This document shows, one piece after another, positions 19,824 through 28,534 of a DNA stretch of 64,000 nt. The DNA is from Actinomycetospora straminea (GTDB lineage Bacteria > Actinomycetota > Actinomycetes > Mycobacteriales > Pseudonocardiaceae), in assembly GCF_028737255.1 (NCBI RefSeq), contig NZ_JAQZAN010000001.1, positions 62,001 to 126,000 on the forward strand, written 5' to 3'. The notes under the pieces are model-generated. The model ran no database searches, was not told the origin of the DNA, and was given only the letters and a program-made list of their open reading frames with translations. Position 1 is the first letter of the stretch, and every line of letters begins with the position of its first letter. The position numbers were made by a program, and so were the translations under genes.

Positions 19824-21023
19824 CTACTCCGCCGCCACCTCGTAGCCCGCCGCCGCGAGGTCGGCCAGGATCGCCGCCCGGTGGTCGTGGCCCCGCGCCT
19901 CGAGCGTGAGGGCCACGTCCACGGTGCCCGGCGTCGTGCCCGCGCCGGACAGGCGCCGGTGCTCGACGTCCACGACGTTGCCGCCTGCCTGGCCGACGCG
20001 TCGGAGCACGTCGGCGAGGTACCCGGGGCGGTCGGTCAGCCGCACCCGCAGCGCCGCGTAGCGCCCGGCGGCGACGAGGCCGCGGCGCACGATGTCCTCG
20101 AGCAGCATCGGGTCGACGTTGCCGCCCGAGACCACGGCGACGAGCGGCGCGGGCCAGCGTCCCGGGTGCTCCGCGACGGCCGCGACCGCCGCCGCCCCGG
20201 CGGGCTCGACGAGGAGCTTGTCGCGCTCGAGGCAGCGCAGGACGCCGCGGGCCAGCGCCTCCTCGGACACGGTGACGATCTCGTCGACCAGCGCCCGCAC
20301 GTGCGCGAACGTCACCGGCCCCGGCCGCGAGACCGCGATGCCGTCGGCGATCGTGGCGCCCGCGACCCCCGTGGGCGCTCCGGCGGCCAGCGACGCCGGC
20401 CAGGTCGCCAGCGCCGCCGCCTGCGCGCCGACCACCCGCACGCCCGCCGGCACGCACGCCGCGGCGATGCCGGAGAGCAGGCCGCCACCGCCGGTGCAGA
20501 CGACGATCGTCGCGACGTCCGGGACCTGCTCGAGGATCTCCAGGCCGACGGTGCCCTGGCCCGCGACGATGTCGGGGTGGTCGAAGGGGTGGATGAGCAC
20601 CGCCCCGGTGCGCGCCGCGAACGCCTCGGCGCCGGCGAAGGTGTCGTCCAGCGAGTCCACGAGCTCGACGTCGGCCCCGTACTCGCGGGTGGCCTCGATC
20701 TTGGGCAGCGGCGCCCCGGCGGGCATGAACACCGTCGCCCGCGTGCCGAGCAGCTGCGCGGCGAGCGCCACGCCCTGCGCGTGGTTGCCGGCGCTCGCGG
20801 CGACGACGCCGGCGGCCCGCTCGTCGGCGTCCAGGCGCTGGATGCGCCGGTACGCGCCCCGGATCTTGAAGCTGCCGGTGCGCTGCAGGTTCTCGCACTT
20901 GAGGAGCACCGGGCCGTGGCTGAACCCCTCCAGCGCCCGCGACGGCGTCACCGGCGTCTCGCGCACCACCCCGGCCAGCGCCGCCCGCGCGGCCTCGACG
21001 TCGGCGGGACGGACGAGCTCCAC
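19824..21023 (-). CDS. ilvA: Threonine ammonia-lyase with ACT domain
   Basis: The enzyme deaminates L-threonine to 2-oxobutanoate, feeding isoleucine synthesis. The 399-residue PLP protein has the lysine motif SFKIRGAYRR (Lys53), the glycine loop TGGGGLLSG, the ASAGNHAQGVALAA segment and a single C-terminal ACT domain (about 325-399). One ACT domain with about 400 residues fits the short actinobacterial/TdcB-like type, usually annotated ilvA. GTG 21023 (VELVRPADVEAAR) is chosen; an upstream extension of 74 residues is Arg-rich and not credible. Feedback control is likely through the ACT domain. Confidence 0.92.
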   Translation of the reverse strand: MELVRPADVEAARAALAGVVRETPVTPSRALEGFSHGPVLLKCENLQRTGSFKIRGAYRRIQRLDADERAAGVVAASAGNHAQGVALAAQLLGTRATVFMPAGAPLPKIEATREYGADVELVDSLDDTFAGAEAFAARTGAVLIHPFDHPDIVAGQGTVGLEILEQVPDVATIVVCTGGGGLLSGIAAACVPAGVRVVGAQAAALATWPASLAAGAPTGVAGATIADGIAVSRPGPVTFAHVRALVDEIVTVSEEALARGVLRCLERDKLLVEPAGAAAVAAVAEHPGRWPAPLVAVVSGGNVDPMLLEDIVRRGLVAAGRYAALRVRLTDRPGYLADVLRRVGQAGGNVVDVEHRRLSGAGTTPGTVDVALTLEARGHDHRAAILADLAAAGYEVAAE

Positions 21024-21262
21024 CCCGCGATCCTGACACCCCCGCCGGTCCGGTTCTCTCAGGCCCCGCTCAGGACGAGCGGTCACCGCGCGGTGGGCGG
21101 CGCCGGCGGCGCGTATAGCACATCGGGTGTGTGACCGGTCGTCGCGCCCGCCCCGACGCCGGTCGCCCGATCGTGCGCGAGGGGTCAGCACCCCCCGAGC
21201 GTCGGTAGCCTCGTGGTGTCGGCGTGAGGCGCCGGCCTCGAGCATCGGGGGGGTGGGGCACC

Positions 21263-21508
21263 GTGGGCACGGTCCCGACGTCCGACGCGCGCGTCACCCG
21301 CCTCGCCCGCGCGCTGCCGTTGCTGCTCGCCGCGCTGCTCGCCCTCGGGGCCGTCGGCACCGTCGGGACCGCCGGCTGCGACGACCCCGCGCGCTACGTC
21401 ACCACCCCCGACGGCATCTCGCTCGAGGGCGGGTGCCTCTCCCCCGGGAAGATCGACCCGCTGACCGGCGACCCGAGCGACGGCGACCCCGCCGCCCGCC
21501 GCGGCTGA
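21263..21508 (+). CDS. Small secreted hypothetical protein
   Basis: The 81-residue product has a basic N terminus, a hydrophobic signal or anchor (about residues 17-32, ALPLLLAALLALGAVG) and a short polar region with two cysteines (GCDDP, GGCLSP). The segment ARYVTTPDGISLEGGCLSPGKIDPLTGDP is followed by an acidic end. GTG 21263 follows a G-rich run; GTG 21224 would add 13 residues. No family is recognised. The coding call rests on the signal-like segment and codon bias only. Confidence 0.5.
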   Translation: MGTVPTSDARVTRLARALPLLLAALLALGAVGTVGTAGCDDPARYVTTPDGISLEGGCLSPGKIDPLTGDPSDGDPAARRG

Positions 21509-21545
21509 CACCGCACCGGTCCCGACGAGGGCCATCATCGAGGGC

Positions 21546-21989
21546 ATGACCGCGTCCTCGTCCGGCCCCGCGACGTTCGACCCCCGTGCCCTGCTCGCCG
21601 AGAGCCGCCTCGGCGTCCTCGCCACCCTCCGGGCGAACGGGATGCCCCAGCTCTCGCCCGTCATGCCGTTCTACGACCCGGAGGCCGGCACGCTGTCGGT
21701 GTCGATGACCGAGGGCCGGGCGAAGACCGCGAACCTCCGCCGCGACCCCCGCGCGGCGCTCGAGGTCACCTCCGCCGACGGCCGCGCCTGGGCGACCGCC
21801 GAGGGTCCGGTGACGCTCACGGGCCCGGGCGACGACCCGCGGTCCCCCGAGGTCGAGGCGCTCGTGGCGTACTACCGCACCGCCGCGGGCGAGCACCCCG
21901 ACTGGGAGGACTACCGGGCCACGATGGTCGCCGACCGCCGCGTGCTCATGGTCATGACCGTGCAGCGGGTGTACGGCGACCGGATCTAG
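21546..21989 (+). CDS. PPOX-class F420/FMN-dependent oxidoreductase
   Basis: The 147-residue split beta-barrel protein has the pattern of actinobacterial PPOX-class enzymes (Rv1155-like): SRLGVLATLRANGMPQLSPVMPFYD, TLSVSMTEGRAKTANLRRDPRAALEV and VEALVAYYRTAAGEHPDWEDYRATMVADRRVLMVM. Members bind F420 or FMN; the EGRAK-NLRRDPRA segment is the cofactor-phosphate region. Substrate unknown. ATG 21546 is clear. It stands convergent with metB nine bases away. Confidence 0.85.
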   Translation: MTASSSGPATFDPRALLAESRLGVLATLRANGMPQLSPVMPFYDPEAGTLSVSMTEGRAKTANLRRDPRAALEVTSADGRAWATAEGPVTLTGPGDDPRSPEVEALVAYYRTAAGEHPDWEDYRATMVADRRVLMVMTVQRVYGDRI

Positions 21990-21998
21990 GACAGCGGG

Positions 21999-23144
21999 TC
22001 AGCCCAACGAATCCAGGGCCTGGCGCAGGTCGTCGACGAGGTCGTCGGCGTCCTCCAGCCCGACCGAGAGACGCACGAGGTCGGCGGGCACCTCGAGCAG
22101 CGAGCCGGCGGCCGACGCGTGCGTCATGGCGCCGGGGTGCTCGATGAGCGACTCCACCCCGCCCAGCGACTCGGCGAGCGTGAAGACGCGGGTGGCGGCG
22201 CACAGGTCGCGCGCGGCCTGCTCGCCCCCGGCGACGCGCACCGAGACCATGCCGCCGAAGCGGTGCATCTGCTTCGCGGCGACCTCGTGACCCGGGTGGT
22301 CGGCGCGGCCCGGGTAGAGCACGGTCGTGATCCTCGGGTGGGCGGCGAGCACGTCGGCGACGCGCTCGGCGTTGTCGCTGTGGCGCTCCATGCGCACCGC
22401 CAGCGTCTTGAGCCCGCGCTGGGTGAGGAAGCAGTCGAACGGCGAGGGCACCGCGCCCATCCCGTTCTGCATCTTGCCCAGCGTCACGTGCAGCTCGTCG
22501 TCGTCGGTGACGAGCGCGCCGCCGACGACGTCGGAGTGGCCGCCCAGGTACTTCGTCGTCGAGTGCACGACGACGTGCGCGCCGAGCGCGAGCGGCGTCT
22601 GCAGGTACGGCGAGGCGAAGGTGTTGTCGACGACGAGCAGCAGGTCGTGCTCGCGGGCCAGCGTGCCGAGCCCGGCGATGTCGGCGATGCCGAGCAGCGG
22701 GTTGGTCGGCGTCTCGCACCACAGGACCTTCGTGTTCGGCCGGATCGCCGCCCGCACCGCGTCGAGGTCGGCCGTGTCGACCGCGGTGTACTCCACGCCC
22801 CAGTCGCAGTAGACCGTGGAGATCAGCCGGTAGGTGCCGCCGTAGGCGTCGAGCGGGATGAGCACGTGGTCGCCGGGGCGCAGGACGCCGCGCAGCAGCG
22901 CGTCCTCGGCGGCCATGCCCGACGCGAAGGCGCGGGCGTGCCGGCCGCCCTCGAGGGACGCGAGCGTCGTCTCCAGCGAGGTCCGGGAGGGGTTGCCGGT
23001 GCGCGCGTACTCGTAGCCCGACCGCAGCCCGCCGACGCCGTCCTGGGCGAAGGTCGACGAGGCGAAGATCGGCACCACGACCGCGCCCGTCGTCGGGTCG
23101 GGCTCCTGGCCGTCGTGCAGGGCGCGGGTGGAGAAACCGTTCAC
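21999..23144 (-). CDS. metB: Cystathionine gamma-synthase
   Basis: The 381-residue PLP enzyme belongs to the Cys/Met metabolism family. Visible motifs are YARTGNPSR, FASGMAAEDAL, VDNTFASPYLQTPLALGAHVVVHSTTKYLGGHSD (the PLP lysine lies in STTKYLGG) and SLGGVESLIEHPGAMTH. It joins an activated homoserine ester with cysteine to make cystathionine; related enzymes have gamma-lyase activity and sequence alone does not exclude that. GTG 23144 is chosen; the gene starts 25 bases after the cbs stop, forming a cbs-metB operon as in M. tuberculosis. Confidence 0.92.
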   Translation of the reverse strand: MNGFSTRALHDGQEPDPTTGAVVVPIFASSTFAQDGVGGLRSGYEYARTGNPSRTSLETTLASLEGGRHARAFASGMAAEDALLRGVLRPGDHVLIPLDAYGGTYRLISTVYCDWGVEYTAVDTADLDAVRAAIRPNTKVLWCETPTNPLLGIADIAGLGTLAREHDLLLVVDNTFASPYLQTPLALGAHVVVHSTTKYLGGHSDVVGGALVTDDDELHVTLGKMQNGMGAVPSPFDCFLTQRGLKTLAVRMERHSDNAERVADVLAAHPRITTVLYPGRADHPGHEVAAKQMHRFGGMVSVRVAGGEQAARDLCAATRVFTLAESLGGVESLIEHPGAMTHASAAGSLLEVPADLVRLSVGLEDADDLVDDLRQALDSLG

Positions 23145-23169
23145 CCCGTCCAGGGTAGGCCGCTCGGTC

Positions 23170-24573
23170 CTAGGCCGGTCCACCGACGTCGTAGCGGCTG
23201 CCGGTGGCGAGGAAGGCCAGGACGTCGGCGCGGGTCACGATGCCCGCGGGCCGGCCGTCGACCACCACCAGCGCCCCGTCGCCGCCGCGCAGCGCCTCCA
23301 CCGCCTTGGAGATGGGCTCGTTGCTGCCGAGGCTCGGCAGGGGCTTGGACAGGTGGCGCTCGACGGGGTCGGTCAGCGAGGCCTGCTCGTTGAACACCTT
23401 GTCGAGCAGGTCGCGGACCGTCACCGCGCCGCGGACCTCGGCGGCCATGACCGGCGGCTCCGCGCGCACGATCGGCATCTGCGAGACCCCGAACTCGCGC
23501 ATGATCGACACGGCGTCGGCGACGGTCTCGCTGGGGTGGCCGTGCACGAGGTCGGGGATCGAGCCGTCCTTGCGGCGCAGCACGTCGCCGACGGTCCACT
23601 CGCCGGTGTCGGGCGCCAGGAAGCCGTAGGACGCCATCCACTGGTCGTTGAACACCGTCGACAGGTAGCCCCGGCCGCCGTCGGGCAGGAGCACGACGAT
23701 GACGTCGTCCGGCCCCGCGCTCTCCGCGACCTTGGCCGCCGCGCACACCGCCATCCCGCACGAGCCGCCGACCAGCAGCGCCTCCTCGCGGGCCAGGCGC
23801 CGGGTCATGAGGAACGAGTCGCGGTCGGGCACCGCGACGATCTCGTCGGCGATGCCCTGGTCGTAGGTGCTGGGCCAGAAGTCCTCGCCGACGCCCTCGA
23901 CGAGGTACGGACGCCCGTCGCCGCCGGAGTACACCGAGCCGACCGGGTCGGCGCCGACGACGCGCACCTTCCCGTCCGAGATGTCCTTGAGGTAGTGGCC
24001 GGTGCCCGTGATGGTGCCGCCGGTGCCGACGCCGGCGACGAAGTGGGTGATGCGGCCCTCGGTCTGCTCCCAGATCTCGGGGCCGGTGGACTCGACGTGC
24101 GAGGCGGGGTTCGCCGGGTTGGCGTACTGGTTGGGCTTCCAGGCGCCCTCGACCTCGCGGGCGAGCCGGTCGGACACCGAGTAGTACGACTCCGGGCTCT
24201 CCGGCTCGACGGCCGCGGGGCACACGACGACCTCGGCGCCGTAGGCGCGCAGCGCGTCCTGCTTGGCGACGCTGACCTTGTCCGGGCACACGAAGATGCA
24301 GTGGTAGCCGCGCTGCTGGGCGATGATCGCCAGCCCGATCCCGGTGTTGCCCGAGGTCGGCTCGACGATGGTGCCGCCCGGCTTGAGCTCGCCGGACGCC
24401 TCCGCCGCGTCGATCATCTTCTCCGCGATGCGGTCCTTCACGCTGCCGCCGGGGTTGAGGTACTCGACCTTCGCGAGCACGAGCGGGGCGTCCGGGCCCG
24501 TCGGCACCACGTGGTTGAGACGGACCAGCGGCGTGTTCCCGATGAGCTCGGCGACGTGCTCGACGTAGCGCAT
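23170..24573 (-). CDS. cbs: Cystathionine beta-synthase
   Basis: The enzyme condenses serine with homocysteine to cystathionine, the first step of reverse transsulfuration. The 467-residue protein has the PLP fold with lysine in NPGGSVKDR (Lys46), SGNTGIG, GVGTGGTITGTG and a C-terminal pair of CBS domains (about residues 340-460). There is no N-terminal haem domain, as expected in bacteria. ATG 24573 follows GGAGGA. Together with metB downstream it allows flow between homocysteine and cysteine in both directions. Confidence 0.95.
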   Translation of the reverse strand: MRYVEHVAELIGNTPLVRLNHVVPTGPDAPLVLAKVEYLNPGGSVKDRIAEKMIDAAEASGELKPGGTIVEPTSGNTGIGLAIIAQQRGYHCIFVCPDKVSVAKQDALRAYGAEVVVCPAAVEPESPESYYSVSDRLAREVEGAWKPNQYANPANPASHVESTGPEIWEQTEGRITHFVAGVGTGGTITGTGHYLKDISDGKVRVVGADPVGSVYSGGDGRPYLVEGVGEDFWPSTYDQGIADEIVAVPDRDSFLMTRRLAREEALLVGGSCGMAVCAAAKVAESAGPDDVIVVLLPDGGRGYLSTVFNDQWMASYGFLAPDTGEWTVGDVLRRKDGSIPDLVHGHPSETVADAVSIMREFGVSQMPIVRAEPPVMAAEVRGAVTVRDLLDKVFNEQASLTDPVERHLSKPLPSLGSNEPISKAVEALRGGDGALVVVDGRPAGIVTRADVLAFLATGSRYDVGGPA

Positions 24574-24721
24574 GACCCCATCCTCCGACGTCACCGGTCC
24601 CCGACGCTCCCCGGCCCCACGGTCGTGCGCGGGATCACGGTGGCGTCGGCCCCGGCCGTCAGCGAAGTGCCGTCGCTGACGACGAGTGTCCGTATCCCTC
24701 CTTCGTCGTAGGGTCGGCGGC

Positions 24722-25966
24722 ATGGTCGACCCTGGCCGCGAGGCCGTCATCGTGTCCGCCGTCCGCTCGCCCATCGGCCGCGCCCGCAAGGGCTCGCTGG
24801 CCGCGATGCGCCCGGACGACCTCACCGCGCAGGTCGTCACGGCCGCGCTCGACGCCGTGCCCGCCCTCGACCCGACCGAGGTCGAGGACCTCCTGCTCGG
24901 CTGCGGCCTGCCCGGCGGCGAGCAGGGGCACAACCTCGCGCGGATCGTCGCCGTCGAGCTCGGGCTGGACCGGCTGCCCGGCGCCACGATCACGCGGTAC
25001 TGCTCGTCGTCGCTGCAGACCGCGCGCATGGCCGCACACGCCATCCGCGCCGGCGAGGGCGACGTCTTCCTCGCCGCCGGCGTCGAGACCGTGTCGCGGT
25101 TCGAGAAGGGCAACTCCGACTCGCTGCCCGACACCCACAACCCGCTGTTCGCCGACGCCGAGCGCCGCACCGCCGAGGTCGCCGCCGCGGGCGCGTCGGA
25201 GTGGCACGACCCGCGCGCCGACGGCCTGCTCCCCGACCCCTACATCGCCATGGGGCAGACGGCCGAGAACGTGGCGCTCGCCGAGGGCGTGAGCCGCGAG
25301 GAGATGGACCGCTTCGCCCTGCGCAGCCAGCAGAACGCGGCGCGGGCGCAGGCGTCGGGCTTCTGGGCCCGCGAGATCACCCCGGTGCGCCTGCCCGACG
25401 GCTCGGTGATGGAGCACGACGACAGCCCGCGGCCGAGCACGACGTACGAGGCGCTCGCCGACCTCAAGCCCGTCTTCCGTCCCGACGGGCGCATCACCGC
25501 CGGCAACGCCTGCCCGCTCAACGACGGCGCCGCGGCGCTCGTGATCATGTCGGCGCAGCGGGCCGAGGCGCTCGGGATCGCGCCCCTCGCGCGGATCGTG
25601 TCCACCGCCGTCAGCGCGCTGTCCCCCGAGATCATGGGCCTCGGGCCGATCGAGGCCTCGGCCCGCGCCCTGGCCCGCGCCGGGCTCGGCATCGGCGACG
25701 TCGACCTCGTCGAGATCAACGAGGCCTTTGCCGCCCAGGTCATCCCCTCGGCCCGCGGGCTCGGGATGAGCGACGAGGACATGGAGGCCAAGCTCAACGT
25801 GCACGGCGGCTCCATCGCCGTCGGCCACCCGTTCGGCATGACCGGCGCGCGGATCGCCACGACGCTGCTCAACGGCCTGCGCGAGCGCGACGCCACCCTG
25901 GGCCTCGAGACCATGTGCGTCGGCGGCGGCCAGGGCATGGCGATGGTGCTCGAGCGCCTGAACTGA
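24722..25966 (+). CDS. Acetyl-CoA C-acyltransferase (thiolase)
   Basis: The 414-residue thiolase has the acyl-accepting Cys94 (ITRYCSSSLQTARMAA), the NEAFAAQ motif, the GHPFGMTGAR histidine segment and the second catalytic cysteine in TMCVGGGQGMA. It cleaves 3-ketoacyl-CoA in beta-oxidation or runs in the condensation direction. Position beside cbs recalls fadA3 of M. tuberculosis, from memory. ATG 24722 is chosen; a GTG at 24686 would add twelve residues. The gene is divergent from cbs. Confidence 0.92.
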   Translation: MVDPGREAVIVSAVRSPIGRARKGSLAAMRPDDLTAQVVTAALDAVPALDPTEVEDLLLGCGLPGGEQGHNLARIVAVELGLDRLPGATITRYCSSSLQTARMAAHAIRAGEGDVFLAAGVETVSRFEKGNSDSLPDTHNPLFADAERRTAEVAAAGASEWHDPRADGLLPDPYIAMGQTAENVALAEGVSREEMDRFALRSQQNAARAQASGFWAREITPVRLPDGSVMEHDDSPRPSTTYEALADLKPVFRPDGRITAGNACPLNDGAAALVIMSAQRAEALGIAPLARIVSTAVSALSPEIMGLGPIEASARALARAGLGIGDVDLVEINEAFAAQVIPSARGLGMSDEDMEAKLNVHGGSIAVGHPFGMTGARIATTLLNGLRERDATLGLETMCVGGGQGMAMVLERLN

Positions 25967-26011
25967 GCGGGCGCGTCGGGGGCGTGCTGGGGCGGGCAGT
26001 CGGGAGGTGGT

Positions 26012-26150
26012 GGCAGCGAGGGTCACCTTGGCTGCGTGGGAGGCAGCGAACGTCACCCTCGCTCCACGGGCCGGGCGCTGCTGGTGACCGGCCTGGTGGA
26101 GCGAAGGTCACCTTGACTGCCTGAGACGCAGCGAGGGAGTCCCTCGCTCC
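26012..26150. repeat. Cluster of four 23-24-bp palindrome-like units
   Basis: Units start near 26012, 26042, 26098 and 26128. Each opens with G(G/C)AGCGA(A/G) and closes with CGCTSC or a variant, for example GGCAGCGAACGTCACC followed by CTCGCTCC. The fourth, GCAGCGAGGGAGTCCCTCGCTCC in part, is a strong hairpin. They lie between the thiolase stop and the AbiEi-like gene and match the cluster beyond that gene. Confidence 0.75.
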
Positions 26151-26204
26151 ACGATTGCGGTCGCCCGCGGAACCGTCGGCGTCGAGCCCGCGTCGAACGG
26201 GAGT

Positions 26205-27167
26205 ATGAGCCGCCGCCGCAGCATCGACTGGGTCGCCGTCCACCAGGCCGCCCTCCACGACCAGATCCGTCACGCCGATCTCCTCGAGCTCGGCGTCCTG
26301 TCGAGCACGATCGCTCGGCGCGTGCACGCGGGGACCTGGGGTCGGAGTGCGTTCGGCGTCATCTCGCTCACCGGTCCGCCGAGGACGCTCGACCAGCGAC
26401 TCGCGGGTGCCGTGCTCTACGGCGGGCCCGGGGCGGTGCTGTCGGGAGTCGCCGCGGCGCGGCTGCACGGGCTCGAGCGACTGCCGAACCAACCCGCCGG
26501 GACCGCGCTGCTGCTCATCGGGCACGACAAGCACCGCGTCTCCCGGGGCCTGATCACGGTCGAGCGCACGACCCGGCTCCCCGAGCCCCGCGCGATCCGC
26601 GGACTCCCCGTCGCGCCGGTCACGCGCGCGGTCGTCGACGCGGCCAAGCGGCTCGAGGGGACGGACCAGATCCGGGCGTTCCTGGCCGAGACCGTGCAGC
26701 GGCGGTTCACCACCGCCACGGCCCTGCGCACCGAGCTCGAGGCGGGCAGCGGACGCGGGACGGCGAAGGTGCGGCCGGTGCTCGTCGAGATCGAGGACGG
26801 CGTGCGGTCGGTCCCGGAGGCCAAGGCCCGGGCGCTGGCGGCGTCGATCCCCGATCTGCCGCCGATGATGTGGAACCCCCGACTCGTCCTCGACGACGGC
26901 ACGTGGCTCGCCGACCCCGACGGCTGGCTGGACGACGTCGGGCTCGCCTGGGAGATCCACTCGTTCCGGCACCACGCCGACCCGGACGCGTTCGACGACA
27001 CCCTGAGTCGCCAGGCCCGGATCACGAGCACCGGCGTGCACGTCATCGCGCACACGCCCCGCCAGATCGAGAGCGACCGTGGACGCGTGCGCGCCGACCT
27101 CCTCGCCGCGTACCGCGCCGCGAGCCTCCGCCCGCGCCCCGCGGTGACGGCGCTGCCGGCGGCCTGA
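26205..27167 (+). CDS. AbiEi/DUF559-like protein flanked by repeat clusters
   Basis: The 320-residue protein begins with a winged-helix-like segment (LLELGVLSSTIARRVHAGTWGRSAFGVISL) and a region typical of AbiEi-type antitoxin-like proteins (LDQRLAGAVLYGGPGAVLSGVAAARLHGLE). The C terminus looks like a Vsr/DUF559-type nuclease fold: DDGTWLADPDGWLDD, then AWEIHSFRHH, then RQARITSTGVHVIAHTPRQI. The usual ExD...HxE pattern is partly degenerate here (EIHS instead of EVDS), so activity is uncertain. Such genes are often accessory. It is bracketed by GCAGCGA-type repeat clusters on both sides. ATG 26205 is the first good start. No partner toxin (AbiEii) is adjacent. Confidence 0.7.
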   Translation: MSRRRSIDWVAVHQAALHDQIRHADLLELGVLSSTIARRVHAGTWGRSAFGVISLTGPPRTLDQRLAGAVLYGGPGAVLSGVAAARLHGLERLPNQPAGTALLLIGHDKHRVSRGLITVERTTRLPEPRAIRGLPVAPVTRAVVDAAKRLEGTDQIRAFLAETVQRRFTTATALRTELEAGSGRGTAKVRPVLVEIEDGVRSVPEAKARALAASIPDLPPMMWNPRLVLDDGTWLADPDGWLDDVGLAWEIHSFRHHADPDAFDDTLSRQARITSTGVHVIAHTPRQIESDRGRVRADLLAAYRAASLRPRPAVTALPAA

Positions 27168-27176
27168 CGCGGGGTG

Positions 27177-27305
27177 GGAGCGAGGGCGTCGTTCGCTGCC
27201 TCCCAGGCACTGGAGGAGTCCCTCGCTCCTCGGCCGGCGCGCACCTCCAACGGAGCGAAGGTCACGTTCGCTGCCCCCCACGCAGCGAACGTGACCCTCG
27301 CTGCC
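27177..27305. repeat. Second cluster of 24-bp palindrome-like units
   Basis: Units lie at 27177-27200, 27215-27229 (partial), 27252-27275 and 27282-27305. Examples read GGAGCGAAGGTCACG followed by TTCGCTGCC, and GCAGCGAACGTGACCCTCGC. The last two are arranged so that each half can pair with the other. They begin nine bases after the AbiEi-like stop and mirror the cluster at 26012-26150. Confidence 0.75.
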
Positions 27306-27343
27306 CCCCACCCGCGCGCCACCCGCGCGCCATCCCCCAACGC

Positions 27344-27382
27344 ACGACGGCCCCTCCCGCGCGGGGCGGGAGGGGCCGTCGT
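27344..27382. terminator. 17-bp-stem hairpin terminator
   Basis: Perfect arms at 27344-27360 and 27366-27382 (ACGACGGCCCCTCCCGC and complement) enclose the loop GCGGG. It is located 20 bases past the Bax inhibitor-like stop (minus strand) and past the second repeat cluster, where transcription from both directions would end. Confidence 0.85.
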
Positions 27383-27401
27383 CCGGGTGCGAGTGGCTAG
27401 C

Positions 27402-28232
27402 TCACTCGCGGAAGTAGCTCAGCAGGCGCAGGATCTCGATGTAGAGCCAGACCAGCGTGGTCATGAAGCCGAAGGCGAGGTACCAGGCGAAGCGCGCGGG
27501 GACGCCGGCCTTGACCGCCTGGTCGGCCTGGTCGAAGTCGAGCATCAGCATGAACGCGCCGATGGCGATGCAGACCAGGCTGAAGATGATCGCCAGGGCG
27601 CCGCCGTCCCGCAGGCCCATGCCGCCGGGGACGAAGAAGCCCGCGACGAGGTTGGCCAGCATCAGTACCACGACGCCGATCGCGGCGCCGATGACCATCT
27701 TGGTCAGGCGCGGCGTGACGCGGATGGCGCCGGTCTTGTAGACGACGAGCATGCCGATGAAGATGCCGAGCGTGCCCAGGATCGCCTGGACGCCGATGCC
27801 GGCGTAGCTGGTGCCGCCCGGCGAGGTGGCGATGCTCTGGAACACCCCGGTGATCGCGCCGAGCGCCATGCCCTCGGCCGCCGAGTATCCGAGCACCAGG
27901 AACTTGTTGGTGCTCTGCTTGAAGATGATGACCAGTGCGAGGACCAGCCCGACCACGAAGCCGAGCAGCCCGAGCACGTAGAGCCCGCTCCACGCCGTGG
28001 CCACACCGACCGCGAGGGCCAGGACCACGTTGATCGCGGTCTTCTGGACCACGTCGTCGACGGTGAGCGGACGGTCGTCCGCCGCCGCGGTCGGCATCGG
28101 GCTGCCGCCACCGCCGAACATGCCTCCGGCACCGGCCATGCCGGCCGGGGCCCCGCCTGCAGGGCCGAACCGCGCGTACCCACCCGGCGAGGTGGGCAGG
28201 TTGCGGAACGCCGGGTTGCTGCTGGTGCGCAC
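27402..28232 (-). CDS. Bax inhibitor-1/YccA family membrane protein
   Basis: The 276-residue protein has a Gly/Ala-rich N terminus (about 1-50) and seven hydrophobic helices. Family features are AIAF-like CIAIGAFMLMLDFDQADQAV, the C-terminal WYLAFGFMTTLVWLYIEILRLL and the acidic residues of the half-closed pore. Related bacterial proteins (BsYetJ) are pH-sensitive calcium leak channels; this actinobacterial subgroup is uncharacterised. GTG 28232 has a strong GGAGGAGGA site seven bases upstream. A 302-base leader with a small palindrome at 28350-28369 separates it from the divergent antitoxin-like gene. Confidence 0.9.
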   Translation of the reverse strand: MRTSSNPAFRNLPTSPGGYARFGPAGGAPAGMAGAGGMFGGGGSPMPTAAADDRPLTVDDVVQKTAINVVLALAVGVATAWSGLYVLGLLGFVVGLVLALVIIFKQSTNKFLVLGYSAAEGMALGAITGVFQSIATSPGGTSYAGIGVQAILGTLGIFIGMLVVYKTGAIRVTPRLTKMVIGAAIGVVVLMLANLVAGFFVPGGMGLRDGGALAIIFSLVCIAIGAFMLMLDFDQADQAVKAGVPARFAWYLAFGFMTTLVWLYIEILRLLSYFRE

Positions 28233-28534
28233 CTCTCGTCCTCCTCCTACGCGGAGCCGGCACCGATGGCGGGATGTCATCGGCCGGGTCGACCGCGGAC
28301 TGTTCGTCCACCCGGTGCAACGACGTGGTGGGTGGATCGGTTCCCGCCTCGGTAAAAAGAACTTTACCGGACCCGTGGTGAACGCAGCGTGTCCGCTTCG
28401 CCCCGGGATGGGGTCCGTCAGGAAGTCTATCCCCCCTGATGGCGGCACCCCTCCGGGTCGGAGGTGTCACCCCGGGTCGGGACGGGGAACGCTGCGCACG
28501 CAGACCTCGCAAGCAGCGACGAGGAGGGGTGTCG
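28233..28534. other. Divergent intergenic region
   Basis: About 300 bases between the Bax inhibitor-like gene and the MT0933-like gene. It carries an A/T-rich inverted repeat at 28350-28369 and the GAGGAGGGG ribosome site (28521-28529) for the rightward gene. Nothing else coding or structured was recognised. Confidence 0.5.
28350..28369. promoter_or_regulatory. Inverted repeat CGGTAAA-n6-TTTACCG, possible operator
   Basis: Arms CGGTAAA (28350-28356) and TTTACCG (28363-28369) are exact reverse complements with the spacer AAGAAC. It stands out as AT-rich in a 75 percent GC background and sits midway in the divergent region, so it could bind a regulator of either gene. Confidence 0.5.

Noticed and set aside
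26205-27167. A complete AbiE toxin-antitoxin system
   Set aside because: Only the AbiEi-like part is present; the flanks are repeats and unrelated genes, with no nucleotidyltransferase toxin next to it.
26012-27305. CRISPR-like array, because similar 24-base units recur
   Set aside because: Spacers are irregular (6-35 bases), a gene lies in the middle, units are imperfect palindromes in mixed orientation, and no cas gene is present.
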